Below are positions 1 through 7,509 of a stretch of DNA of 64,000 nt, in pieces. Numbering within the stretch: position 1 is the first letter of the stretch; every line of letters starts with the position of its first letter. The notes beneath the pieces were generated by a model that worked only from the letters and a program-made list of their open reading frames with translations, did no database searches and was not told where the DNA came from. The stretch is from Diaphorobacter sp. HDW4A (lineage in GTDB: Bacteria; Pseudomonadota; Gammaproteobacteria; Burkholderiales; Burkholderiaceae_C). The position numbers and the translations under genes were made by a program. The stretch is from the NCBI RefSeq assembly GCF_011305995.1, contig NZ_CP049910.1:4836001-4900000 (forward strand), written 5' to 3'.

Positions 1-47
1 CTTCCTTTCTGCTACGTGTCCGGCCTGCCTGCAAAATCCTGCTAAGT

Positions 48-836
48 TCAGGCGCCCCCGTACCGCTCCGTCTTAATGTGGGCTGCGGGGACGCCGGCAT
101 CGACCAGTCCGTTAGCAACGGCTTCGACGAACCGATTGGCGCCGCATACATAAACATGGCGAGGCGTGTGGACCCAGCGGGCAAGGACGTTTGCGATGGC
201 TGCAGCATCAAGCCGCCGCCCCAGGTCGGTCGGCCGCGGTGGTGGCTCGCGCGTGGTCACCGCTATGAAGGTGAAGTCGGGCCGTGCTGCTTCGAGTTCA
301 AGCAACTCGGCATGAAAGGGTAGGTCGGCCGGAGTGCGTGCGGAGCAGACCAACAGCACGGGCATAGGCACCGGTGGCAGTTCGGCCATGGCCCCCGTCG
401 GCGCCACTACCTCTGCGGGGTCCGCGGCCCATGCGCGCACCATTGCCATCAACGGCGCGATGCCCGAGCCGCCCGCTATCAACAACAACGGCCCGCCATC
501 GGCGGGTCCCCAGACGAAATGTCCACCGAGCGGCCCACGCACTTCGATACTCTCGCCCACCTCCGCGATGTCATGGAAAAAAGGGGACACCTCGCCATCC
601 TGGAGCTTCTCGATGATGATCTCGACGTTGTCAGCGCGAGGCGCCGATGCAATGGAATAGCTGCGTTGCGCGGCATAACCATCGGGCGCGGTCAGTCGCA
701 CATCGATGTGTTGACCCGCACGGCGCGACGCCAGTGCCGACACATCGAGAAAGAAACTCTTGATGCGCGGTGTGAGCTGCGAGATGCGCTCGATCTTCGC
801 GTTGCGCCACGGACCTTGATGCTCGTTGGGCAACAT
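48..836 (-). CDS. FNR-like flavin reductase, partner of the sulfite-oxidase-like protein
   Basis: A 262-residue ferredoxin-NADP reductase fold protein. The FAD-binding motif RSYSIAS lies near residue 58, the NAD(P) motif AGGSGIAPL near 121, and the family C-terminal motif YVCGANRFVE follows, ending in IKTERYGG. There is no 2Fe-2S domain at either end, so electrons must pass to a separate partner. The longest open frame starts 33 bases upstream, but the ATG at 836 forms a TGATG overlap with the stop of the molybdopterin gene before it, which indicates translational coupling and fixes the start. By family knowledge it moves electrons between NAD(P)H and a redox partner; the coupled molybdoprotein is the obvious candidate (inference). 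It is the last gene of a two-gene minus-strand operon. Confidence 0.85.
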   Translation of the reverse strand: MLPNEHQGPWRNAKIERISQLTPRIKSFFLDVSALASRRAGQHIDVRLTAPDGYAAQRSYSIASAPRADNVEIIIEKLQDGEVSPFFHDIAEVGESIEVRGPLGGHFVWGPADGGPLLLIAGGSGIAPLMAMVRAWAADPAEVVAPTGAMAELPPVPMPVLLVCSARTPADLPFHAELLELEAARPDFTFIAVTTREPPPRPTDLGRRLDAAAIANVLARWVHTPRHVYVCGANRFVEAVANGLVDAGVPAAHIKTERYGGA

Positions 837-1444
837 CAAGAATCGTCCGAATAACGTTGTTGCCGCCAAGGATCGCCGTACATGTGATATCCGCGCAGCT
901 CCCAGAATCCGGCTTCATCGCGCGCGGTGAATTTGAGACCCTTGATCCACTTCGCGCTCTTCCAGAAGTACAGGTGCGGCACCAGCAAGCGGGCCGGGCC
1001 GCCATGTTCGGGCGCCAATGGCTGGCCGTCGAAATGAGTCGCTACCATGGCGCGGCCGCCGAGCAAATCGGCAACCGGCACGTTGGTGTCGTAGTCGTCT
1101 AGCGACAGCGCCAGTAGCCAGGGCGTGGGAGCTGCAATGCCGGCGTCGGCAAGCAGGTCGTCGATGGTCACACCTTCCCAGCGTGTGTCGAACTTCGACC
1201 AGGTCGTGACGCAATGGATATCACCTTGCCACACGGTGCGCGGAAGCGCCACGAACTCGTCCCAGCTCCAGCTTTTCATGGGCCGCGGGCCATTGCTCAG
1301 CGTGAATCGCCAAGAAGCCATGTCGATGCGAGGCGTCGGCCCTTTTGAGAGCACCGGAAAGCCTTCGGTTTCGAACTGGCCTGGCGGCAAGCGGTTGGCA
1401 ACGGCTGCCGTGGGCCTTCGCCCGGTGAAATTGCGTGTGACCAT
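836..1444 (-). CDS. Sulfite-oxidase-like molybdopterin oxidoreductase
   Basis: A 202-residue single-domain protein of the sulfite oxidase/YedY-like fold (oxidoreductase molybdopterin-binding family). The expected Mo-ligand cysteine is Cys78 in DIHCVTTWSK, and the downstream motifs EHGGPARLLVPHLYFWKSAK and WELRGYHMYGDPW are typical. No signal peptide is visible, so it appears cytoplasmic, unlike MsrP. The start at 1444 is preceded by AGGAG at eight bases; an 18-codon upstream extension lacks this. Family members reduce or oxidise small S- or N-oxide substrates; the exact substrate is unknown. A homologous N-terminal fragment (shared LPPGQ...FPVL segment) lies at 7266, cut by IS1071, so the region once held two copies. 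Confidence 0.88.
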   Translation of the reverse strand: MVTRNFTGRRPTAAVANRLPPGQFETEGFPVLSKGPTPRIDMASWRFTLSNGPRPMKSWSWDEFVALPRTVWQGDIHCVTTWSKFDTRWEGVTIDDLLADAGIAAPTPWLLALSLDDYDTNVPVADLLGGRAMVATHFDGQPLAPEHGGPARLLVPHLYFWKSAKWIKGLKFTARDEAGFWELRGYHMYGDPWRQQRYSDDS

Positions 1445-2259
1445 GTTGAGGACTCCTGCGTCGTGCTGCTTAAGGACAAGGCTACGTTCTTTGCCCAATA
1501 TTGCGTGGCTAATTGGTCCGTTGTGTCATTGAGGGGCCCGCGCCTTGCCCGGAGCGCTGGACCCGCGCCTAGTTTGGCCGCTCAGTAAGTCGCGCGACAT
1601 AGTCGGCCAAGATCACACAGTCTCAAGGGTCAGCGAAGCCTACATCAACTCGATCGTATATAGGGCTATCCGCTCTGGAATGTGACGGTAATCAACTATA
1701 GGGGTGCTGGTGCTACCGATAGTCCGACTTTTTGCACCCTTCGTCCTAACCTTTGGAGTGCCTAGCATGGCCAAACCCCTCACCCCGAATTACCCCTTGT
1801 TCGCCCATATGCTGTGCTTCGCCCTCACAGCGACGATGGGATGTGGCAAGGCTGCCTTCATCTGTGGCGCCGGTGTGATTTTCGGATCGCGCGCCACGAA
1901 GCGGCACCGCCGGTGCTGCGGGTCCCATGCGCGGATCAGCCGACGGACTCGTGCAACTTGCGTCGCCATCACAGCCTGCCCCGTACCTCGTCGAGCCGTT
2001 CCAAGCCTCTTACGATAGCGTCCGTGAAGCCGGGGCAGGTCCAGCTTCGGCATGGCAATGAAGACAGAATCGGACGCACGGCGTACTTAACAAGACTCGT
2101 CGGCGTCTTGTAGCGCCGACCTTCGGTTCCAATGAGAAAGAATCAAAAGATGCCGCTTGCGGGCAACGCCATCGCGTCGCCTGCAGTGACACGGGTTCGA
2201 TCAAACGCAGCCTAGCTCGCGAATTCGATCGCATTGTCCGGGCTGCAAGGAGTTGCAAC
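1445..2259. other. Gene-free stretch between divergent redox operons
   Basis: About 815 bases without a gene I can recognise. Short open frames exist on both strands (for example 1704-2018 plus and 2010-2342 minus), but they overlap one another, lack convincing ribosome sites and have no family signature. A minus-strand stretch around 2000-2060 could be a decayed C-terminus of something, but the frame is broken. The stretch must carry the promoters for the molybdoprotein operon (minus) and for msrA (plus); I could not place them with confidence. Confidence 0.5.
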
Positions 2260-2886
2260 ATGAGTTCAAAAGAAACTGCCCTCCTCTTCGGAGGTTGCTT
2301 CTGGGGCATACAGGACCTGGTGCGCAGGCTCCCGAGCGTCAATAGTACACGCGTCGGCTACAGCGACGTTGCCAATGCCTATGCCACCCATCGCAATCAC
2401 GGCACGCATGGCGAGGCGCTCGAAGTGGTGTTCGGTCCGGCACGCACCAGTTGGCGCGCGCTGCTGGAGTTCTTCTTCCTGATCCACAATCCCAGCACGC
2501 CCAACCGGCAGGGTAACGATGGCGGGTGCTACTACCGTTCCGGCATCTACTACAAGACGCCCGAGCATCGGCAGATCACTCTGGAGACGATTGCCGACGT
2601 CGACGCCTCGGGCCTGTGGCCGGGCAAGATGGTCACTGGAGTGGAGCCCGCCGGCCCCTTCTGGCAGGCCGAGCCGGAGCACAAGGACTATTTGCAACGT
2701 AATCTGAATGGGTACACCTGCCGCTTCCCCCCGGTCAGCCAGCGCGCGGTCCGGAATCGTAGTCTCACTCAAAGATTCCATGACGAACGACCAAGACCCC
2801 ATGAAAGCCCCGCGGTTGCGAGTTCAGCAGTGGATCGATGCGCAAGGGAACCCGATTCGGCCACTAGAGCTGGCCGATCTCGGTGA
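2260..2886 (+). CDS. msrA: Peptide methionine-S-sulfoxide reductase MsrA
   Basis: MsrA reduces the S epimer of methionine sulfoxide in proteins. The catalytic motif GGCFWG puts the nucleophilic Cys at residue 13, and the family blocks [28 protein letters not shown] and YYRSGIYY follow in order. AAGGAG stands seven bases before the ATG. The family normally ends soon after the NGYTC(R/H)F motif, reached here near residue 155; the frame then continues for about 50 residues without family resemblance, Arg/Ser-rich, and overlaps the next gene by 107 bases. The tail is probably a lost stop or a frameshift rather than a functional domain. It is the first gene of the plus-strand redox-repair run. Confidence 0.9.
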   Translation: MSSKETALLFGGCFWGIQDLVRRLPSVNSTRVGYSDVANAYATHRNHGTHGEALEVVFGPARTSWRALLEFFFLIHNPSTPNRQGNDGGCYYRSGIYYKTPEHRQITLETIADVDASGLWPGKMVTGVEPAGPFWQAEPEHKDYLQRNLNGYTCRFPPVSQRAVRNRSLTQRFHDERPRPHESPAVASSAVDRCAREPDSATRAGRSR

Positions 2887-3265
2887 CAAGTTCAAGGTGA
2901 TCTTTTGCTTCCAGCACGGGTGCTCGGTTTGTCACAGTCACGGATTTCCGACACTCAGGGCGCTGGTTGAAGGACTGTCCGGCCAAGGCTTCGGCTTCGC
3001 CGCCGTGCAAACCGTATTCGAGGCTGCCGAGACAAACACGCTCGAACGTTTGCGCGAGACGCAGCAGCGATACGGGTTGGCGATTCCTTTCGGTCACGAC
3101 TCGGCTGTGGACCGCTACCCGAGCCTGATGGCGGATTTCGGGATACGTGGCACACCGTGGTTCATCGTTTTCGACATGCAGGGAGAGGTCTTCGACTTTC
3201 GCCTCGATGCCCAGCGCCTGCTCCGGGCCTTCGGTCGCGCCAACGAAGTGCCTCAGGCCGCATGA
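2780..3265 (+). CDS. Thioredoxin-like (AhpC/TSA-fold) protein
   Basis: A 161-residue thioredoxin-fold protein with a CxxC motif in [15 protein letters not shown], then VQTVFE, IPFGHD and the cis-Pro region [12 protein letters not shown]. It resembles the N-terminal half of the protein at 4885 throughout, including the WIDA, VQTVFE and PFGHD blocks, so the two are paralogues. No signal peptide is seen, so it is cytoplasmic. A likely role is recycling disulfides in MsrA or MsrB (inference). The start is uncertain: the ATG at 2780 lies inside the msrA reading frame and has no strong ribosome site; 2801 is an alternative. Confidence 0.8.
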   Translation: MTNDQDPMKAPRLRVQQWIDAQGNPIRPLELADLGDKFKVIFCFQHGCSVCHSHGFPTLRALVEGLSGQGFGFAAVQTVFEAAETNTLERLRETQQRYGLAIPFGHDSAVDRYPSLMADFGIRGTPWFIVFDMQGEVFDFRLDAQRLLRAFGRANEVPQAA

Positions 3266-3305
3266 CACGCCGCCCGCCATTTACCCCTCGGGCCAGGAGA
3301 CTGAA

Positions 3306-4835
3306 TTGCAAACCAACGTTACCCCGAACGAGCAACCCTCCGCCACGGCATCGTCAGCAACATTGCACATGCCGTTCGACAACACCTACGCGCGCGATCT
3401 TGAGGGGCTGTATGCGAGATCGAAACCGGCAGGTTCGCCAGCGCCTAGGCTGCTGCGGCTGAACAGCGACCTGGCTAACGAGCTCGGCCTGGACGCCGAA
3501 GAAATGTCCTCAGCAGCCGGCCTCGCCGTGTTCGCCGGCAATGTCGTTCCGGCTCAGGCACAACCGCTGGCGCAGGCCTATGCCGGGCACCAGTTCGGCG
3601 GCTTCTCGCCGCAGCTCGGCGATGGCCGCGCTCTGCTGCTTGGCGAAATCGTTGACCGTCATGGCCGACGCCGTGACATCTCCCTGAAGGGATCGGGCCG
3701 AACCCCATTCTCGCGCCGCGGTGACGGCAAGGCCGCACTCGGACCCGTGCTGCGGGAGTACCTGATGGGTGAGGCCATGCACGTCCTGGGCATCCCGACC
3801 ACGCGCGCGCTGGCAGCGGTGGCCACCGGCGCGACCGTGCAGCGCGAGCAGCTCCTGCCTGGTGCAATCCTTACGCGCGTGGCCGCCAGCCACTTGCGTG
3901 TAGGCACCTTCGAGTACATCGCGGCCAGAGACGACGAAGTCCTGCTGCGCCGATTGGCCGATTACGCCATCGCGCGTCACTACGCGCCGCTGACCAGCAC
4001 CCCGGACCCCTACCTGGGTCTGCTGCAGGAGGTGGTCGAGCGCCAGGCTTCGTTGGTCGCGCGCTGGATGGGCGTGGGCTTCATCCACGGCGTCATGAAT
4101 ACCGACAATATGACGATCTCCGGTGAAACGATCGACTACGGCCCTTGCGCTTTCCTAGAACACTTCGACCCCAGGGCCGTATTCAGCTCGATTGACACCT
4201 CGGGCCGCTATGCCTATGGCAATCAGCCGGCGATTGCGCAGTGGAACTTGGCACGCTTGGCCGACGCCTTGCTGCCGCTGATCGACGCCGATGCCGAGTC
4301 TGCGGCACAACGCGCCGGAGCGGCTGTAGAGGCATTTGCTGAACGCTTCGACTTTCATTGGACGTCCGTCCTGCGGCTCAAGCTTGGCTTGGACGGAGGC
4401 GGTGAGGATGACCGCGCGCTGGCCGACGACTACCTGACGCTGCTGAGCCAGCACCGCATCGATTTCACGCTCGCGTTTGCCCGCCTGGCCGACGCGGCCC
4501 AAGGCAACGACACGCCGCTGCGCGCGCTGTTCGGAAGCGCGGCCGCAGCGCTGGAGCTTTGGCTCCAGCGCTGGCGCGAGCGCACCCGGGCGGTCGGCAC
4601 GAGCCCTCACGAACTCAAGGAGGCCCTGAGGTGCACCAACCCGATCTACATCCCGCGCAACCACCTCGTCGAAGCGGCGCTGGCGGCTGCCGTGGAGCGC
4701 GATGACCTGGCACCTTTTGAGCGCCTGCTGCTGGTGCTGGAACACCCGTTTGACGAGCATGCGGCATACAGTGCGTTGGCCGAGCCCGCTCCGGCAGAGC
4801 AGACGGAAAACTACCGAACCTTCTGCGGCACCTGA
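3306..4835 (+). CDS. selO: Protein adenylyltransferase SelO
   Basis: SelO/YdiU family pseudokinase that transfers AMP to proteins and is linked to redox stress in other bacteria. Visible blocks are AYAGHQFGGFSPQLGDGRA, the Lys/Arg-rich KGSGRTPFSRRGDGKAALGP, VMNTDNM and the metal-binding IDYGPCAFLE, ending in TFCGT, where the near-terminal Cys of the family lies. A TTG at 3306 is chosen because CAGGAGA precedes it by five bases, giving 509 residues; the ATG at 3369 (MPFDNTY) would give 488, closer to the usual length, but lacks a ribosome site. It sits between two thioredoxin-like genes in the same orientation, so it is most likely part of one redox-repair operon. Confidence 0.92.
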   Translation: MQTNVTPNEQPSATASSATLHMPFDNTYARDLEGLYARSKPAGSPAPRLLRLNSDLANELGLDAEEMSSAAGLAVFAGNVVPAQAQPLAQAYAGHQFGGFSPQLGDGRALLLGEIVDRHGRRRDISLKGSGRTPFSRRGDGKAALGPVLREYLMGEAMHVLGIPTTRALAAVATGATVQREQLLPGAILTRVAASHLRVGTFEYIAARDDEVLLRRLADYAIARHYAPLTSTPDPYLGLLQEVVERQASLVARWMGVGFIHGVMNTDNMTISGETIDYGPCAFLEHFDPRAVFSSIDTSGRYAYGNQPAIAQWNLARLADALLPLIDADAESAAQRAGAAVEAFAERFDFHWTSVLRLKLGLDGGGEDDRALADDYLTLLSQHRIDFTLAFARLADAAQGNDTPLRALFGSAAAALELWLQRWRERTRAVGTSPHELKEALRCTNPIYIPRNHLVEAALAAAVERDDLAPFERLLLVLEHPFDEHAAYSALAEPAPAEQTENYRTFCGT

Positions 4836-4884
4836 ACGGCGGATTCCCGAGCGCAACTACTCAACCCCACCTGGAGGAACAACC

Positions 4885-5856
4885 ATGCAAGAAGACAGCG
4901 TACAAGCAGGCATCACGGGGGAACCCGCGCCCGAACTGGGCGTGACGCAATGGATCGACGCAGCCGGCCAGCCCCTGGCCGACTATGGTCTAGACAAGAT
5001 GCGCGGGAAATTCAAGCTGGTCTTCTGCTTCCAAGACGCCTGCCCAGGCTGTCACCTGACCGGCTTTCCCTCTCTGGTCCGTGTGGTCGAGGCGTTTCGC
5101 GGTTCGCCCTTCGTCAGCTTCGCGGCGGTGCAGACGGTTTTCGAGGACTTCGAATCCAACACCGTAGATCGGGTGGCAGCGAACCAACGCAAATACGCAC
5201 TACCGATACCGTTCGGCCACGATGCCGGCGCCGGTCATGTGGGTGACGGCTCGGTGCTGATGCAGCGCTACCGCAACGGCGGCACGCCCTGGTTTATCCT
5301 CGTCGATCCCAGTGGCGCGGTGGTTTACAACTACTTCCGCATCGACGTCGAAAAACTAATTGCCGAGCTCAAACGCGCCGAGTCGGCGCCGCCTGTGCCC
5401 ACGCCAGATGCAGGAACCATCACCTGGCGAGACGTCATCCAGCACGCGAAAGGCAACAATCCAGCGCCGCCACGGCGGCTCGAGCTCGACGACGCGCAAT
5501 GGCGCCAGCGCCTGACGCCCGAGCAGTACCGCGTCACGCGACAAAGGGGCACCGAACCTGCGCACAGCTCGGACATGTGTGCCTTGTTCGAGCCCGGTGT
5601 TTATGGGTGCGTGTGCTGCGGTACCGAACTGTTCGACGCTTCGAGCAAGTTCCGAAGCAAGAGTGGTTGGCCCAGCTTCAGACAGGCGCTGGCGCCCGGG
5701 CTGATCGCGCACCACTACGATTCGAGCCATGGTATGACTCGCATCGAGACCACCTGCAATGTGTGCGACGCGCACCTGGGCCATGTTTTCCCCGATGGGC
5801 CCGCACCCAGCGGCCTGCGCTATTGCATGAACGCCGTGGCGTTGGTCAAGTCATGA
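4885..5856 (+). CDS. msrB: Thioredoxin-like domain fused to methionine-R-sulfoxide reductase MsrB
   Basis: A 323-residue two-domain protein. Residues 1-170 form a thioredoxin-like domain with CPGC in FQDACPGCHLTGFPSL and the GTPWFILVD loop; residues 190-323 form a complete MsrB domain. MsrB keeps both zinc CxxC pairs (YGCVCCGTELF and CNVCDAHLGHVF) and the catalytic Cys in GLRYCMNAVAL. MsrB reduces the R epimer of methionine sulfoxide; the fused domain likely supplies reducing equivalents (inference). The ATG at 4885 follows GGAGG at seven bases; the longer open frame upstream is not used. It overlaps the next gene by ATGA, indicating translational coupling. Confidence 0.92.
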   Translation: MQEDSVQAGITGEPAPELGVTQWIDAAGQPLADYGLDKMRGKFKLVFCFQDACPGCHLTGFPSLVRVVEAFRGSPFVSFAAVQTVFEDFESNTVDRVAANQRKYALPIPFGHDAGAGHVGDGSVLMQRYRNGGTPWFILVDPSGAVVYNYFRIDVEKLIAELKRAESAPPVPTPDAGTITWRDVIQHAKGNNPAPPRRLELDDAQWRQRLTPEQYRVTRQRGTEPAHSSDMCALFEPGVYGCVCCGTELFDASSKFRSKSGWPSFRQALAPGLIAHHYDSSHGMTRIETTCNVCDAHLGHVFPDGPAPSGLRYCMNAVALVKS

Positions 5857-7250
5857 TGAACTTCGACACTATCGTGGTTGGTGCGGGGCAGGCCGGACCG
5901 TTTCTAGCGGCCAAGCTCGTGAATCGCGGCCGCAAGGTCGCGCTGGTGGAGGCCCGTGACCTTGGCGGCACCTGCGTCAACCGAGGCTGCACACCCACCA
6001 AGACATTGCGCAAGTCGGCGCGGGTGGCCTACCTGGCGCGTCGCGCGGCCGAGTTCGGTGTGCAGGTGGGCCCTGTAAAGGTCGACTTCGCCGTCGCCAT
6101 GCAACGCATGCAAGACAGGGTCGACCAGGCGCGATCAGGACTCGAGAGCTGGCTCGGCGGGTTGGAGGGCCTGCGCATCATTAAAGCTCACGGTCGGCTG
6201 ACGGGTCGCGATGGTGGCGAGTTCCTGGTGCAGGCGGGCGAGCACATACTGCGCGCGCCTCAGATCATCCTAAACACGGGTACGCGCTCCTCCGTACCGA
6301 CAATCCCGGGTCTGGCGGAAAACCCGTACCTTGACAGCGAGGGACTGTTGGCGTTGCGCGAGCTACCCCGCAAGTTGGTGATCATCGGAGGCGGGTACAT
6401 CAGCCTTGAGATGGCGCAGATCTTTCGCCGCCTCGGCAGCAAGGTCGCAATCATCGAGACGGGGCCGCGCTTGACGGGGCGGGAAGACGCCGACGTGTCT
6501 GCTGCCGTGACCGAGATGCTGCAGGCCGAGGGCATCGACGTTTACATCGGCGTGTCTATTGCGGCCGTCAAACCGGGGGAAACCGAGGGCGGCACCTGCG
6601 TTCAACTGGCTGACGGTCGCATCATAGGCGGCAGCCACCTGCTGGTGGCTGCCGGTCGCGTGCCCAATACCGACGATCTGGGGCTGGATAGTGTGGGGTT
6701 GAGGGCCAACATGCGTGGCTACATCGCCACCAACGATCGGCTCGAGACCGACGTGCCCGGCATCTGGGCGCTGGGCGACATCAACCAGCGCGGAGCCTTC
6801 ACCCACACCAGCTACCACGATCACGACGTTCTGGCCGAGAACCTCGCCGGCGGACAGCGCAGCGCCGACGCGCGCAACAGCATTTACGCCATGTTCACCG
6901 ATCCACCGCTGGCACACGTGGGGCTGTATGAGGCAGATGCCAAGCGCCTAGTGGAAAAAGAGGGTCGGCGTATCTCACAAGCGGTGCATGCGATGAAGGA
7001 CGTGAGCCGGGCGAAGGAAGAGAGTGAAACCGTGGGCGTGATCAAACTGCTGATCGATGAAGACAGTGGCCTGTTCCTGGGCGCCACGATGCTAGGCATC
7101 CAGGCCGACGAGATCATTCAATCCATTGGCCTAGTGATGGCTAGCCAGGGCACCTGGCGCACGGTGCGTGAGGCGCTGCCCGTACACCCCACCGTCACTG
7201 AATTCTTGCCCACCATCATCGACCGCCGCAAGCCCCTGGTCATGAACTGA
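5853..7250 (+). CDS. RclA/MerA-like FAD-dependent pyridine nucleotide-disulfide reductase
   Basis: A 465-residue class I flavoprotein disulfide reductase. The N-terminal FAD motif VVGAGQAG is followed by the redox-active pair in GGTCVNRGCTPTK, the NAD(P) motif IIGGGYISLEMAQ near 170, the second FAD motif GIWALGDI near 305, and a dimerisation domain with HPTVTE. The C-terminal Cys pair of mercuric reductase is absent (it ends RRKPLVMN), and no N-terminal HMA domain is present, so MerA is unlikely; RclA of reactive chlorine resistance and related reductases fit better. The ATG at 5853 overlaps the msrB stop. A new ribosome site AGAGGGAG follows just after its stop for the truncated gene at 7266. 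Confidence 0.85.
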   Translation: MMNFDTIVVGAGQAGPFLAAKLVNRGRKVALVEARDLGGTCVNRGCTPTKTLRKSARVAYLARRAAEFGVQVGPVKVDFAVAMQRMQDRVDQARSGLESWLGGLEGLRIIKAHGRLTGRDGGEFLVQAGEHILRAPQIILNTGTRSSVPTIPGLAENPYLDSEGLLALRELPRKLVIIGGGYISLEMAQIFRRLGSKVAIIETGPRLTGREDADVSAAVTEMLQAEGIDVYIGVSIAAVKPGETEGGTCVQLADGRIIGGSHLLVAAGRVPNTDDLGLDSVGLRANMRGYIATNDRLETDVPGIWALGDINQRGAFTHTSYHDHDVLAENLAGGQRSADARNSIYAMFTDPPLAHVGLYEADAKRLVEKEGRRISQAVHAMKDVSRAKEESETVGVIKLLIDEDSGLFLGATMLGIQADEIIQSIGLVMASQGTWRTVREALPVHPTVTEFLPTIIDRRKPLVMN

Positions 7251-7265
7251 AAAGAGGGAGCAAAG

Positions 7266-7397
7266 ATGCCCATCAATCGATCTTTTCTAGGCCGCAATCG
7301 CGGCGTCGACAATCACGGTGGTCGTTTGCCTCCGGGACAATCACTGACCGAAAGTTTCCCGGTCCTGGGGTCTCCTCGTTTTCAGTGCAATAAGTGA
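7266..7397 (+). pseudogene. N-terminal fragment of a sulfite-oxidase-like gene, cut by IS1071
   Basis: An ATG preceded by AGAGGGAG begins a frame whose segment RLPPGQSLTESFPVL matches RLPPGQFETEGFPVL of the intact molybdoprotein at 836-1444. After 34 codons the frame enters the IS1071 terminal repeat at 7367 and ends with the IS-encoded tail SPRFQCNK and a stop. The Mo-binding Cys and everything after it are missing. Position and ribosome site show it was the last gene of the msrA-selO-msrB-reductase run. It is a paralogue of the left copy, not a piece of it, since the sequences differ at many positions. Confidence 0.85.
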
Positions 7398-7476
7398 CGG
7401 TACGAAAAGCTAGCACTGGCGCGGAGGTGGTGTTGGTAGATCGTTGATTTCATTGACTTTCCTGTTCACTTTCAAA
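7367..7476 (+). repeat. IS1071 left terminal inverted repeat
   Basis: Compared with the reverse complement of the right end, the first 38 bases (the usual Tn3-family repeat length) are identical. Similarity continues with a few mismatches to about position 7472, consistent with the 110-bp repeat described for IS1071. Reading in from the left flank, the repeat closes the interrupted coding frame with a short tail and a TGA at 7395-7397. Confidence 0.95.
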
Positions 7477-7509
7477 TCTGCGATTCGTGGCGTCAAACCG
7501 TGGTCGGTT

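Noticed and set aside
1704..2053. Small membrane protein or decayed regulator between the redox operons
   Set aside because: Overlapping short frames on both strands with no consistent coding signal; left as an unexplained gap.
5853..7250. Mercuric reductase MerA
   Set aside because: The N-terminal redox pair is present, but there is no C-terminal Cys pair and no mer genes nearby; an RclA-like or related disulfide reductase fits better.
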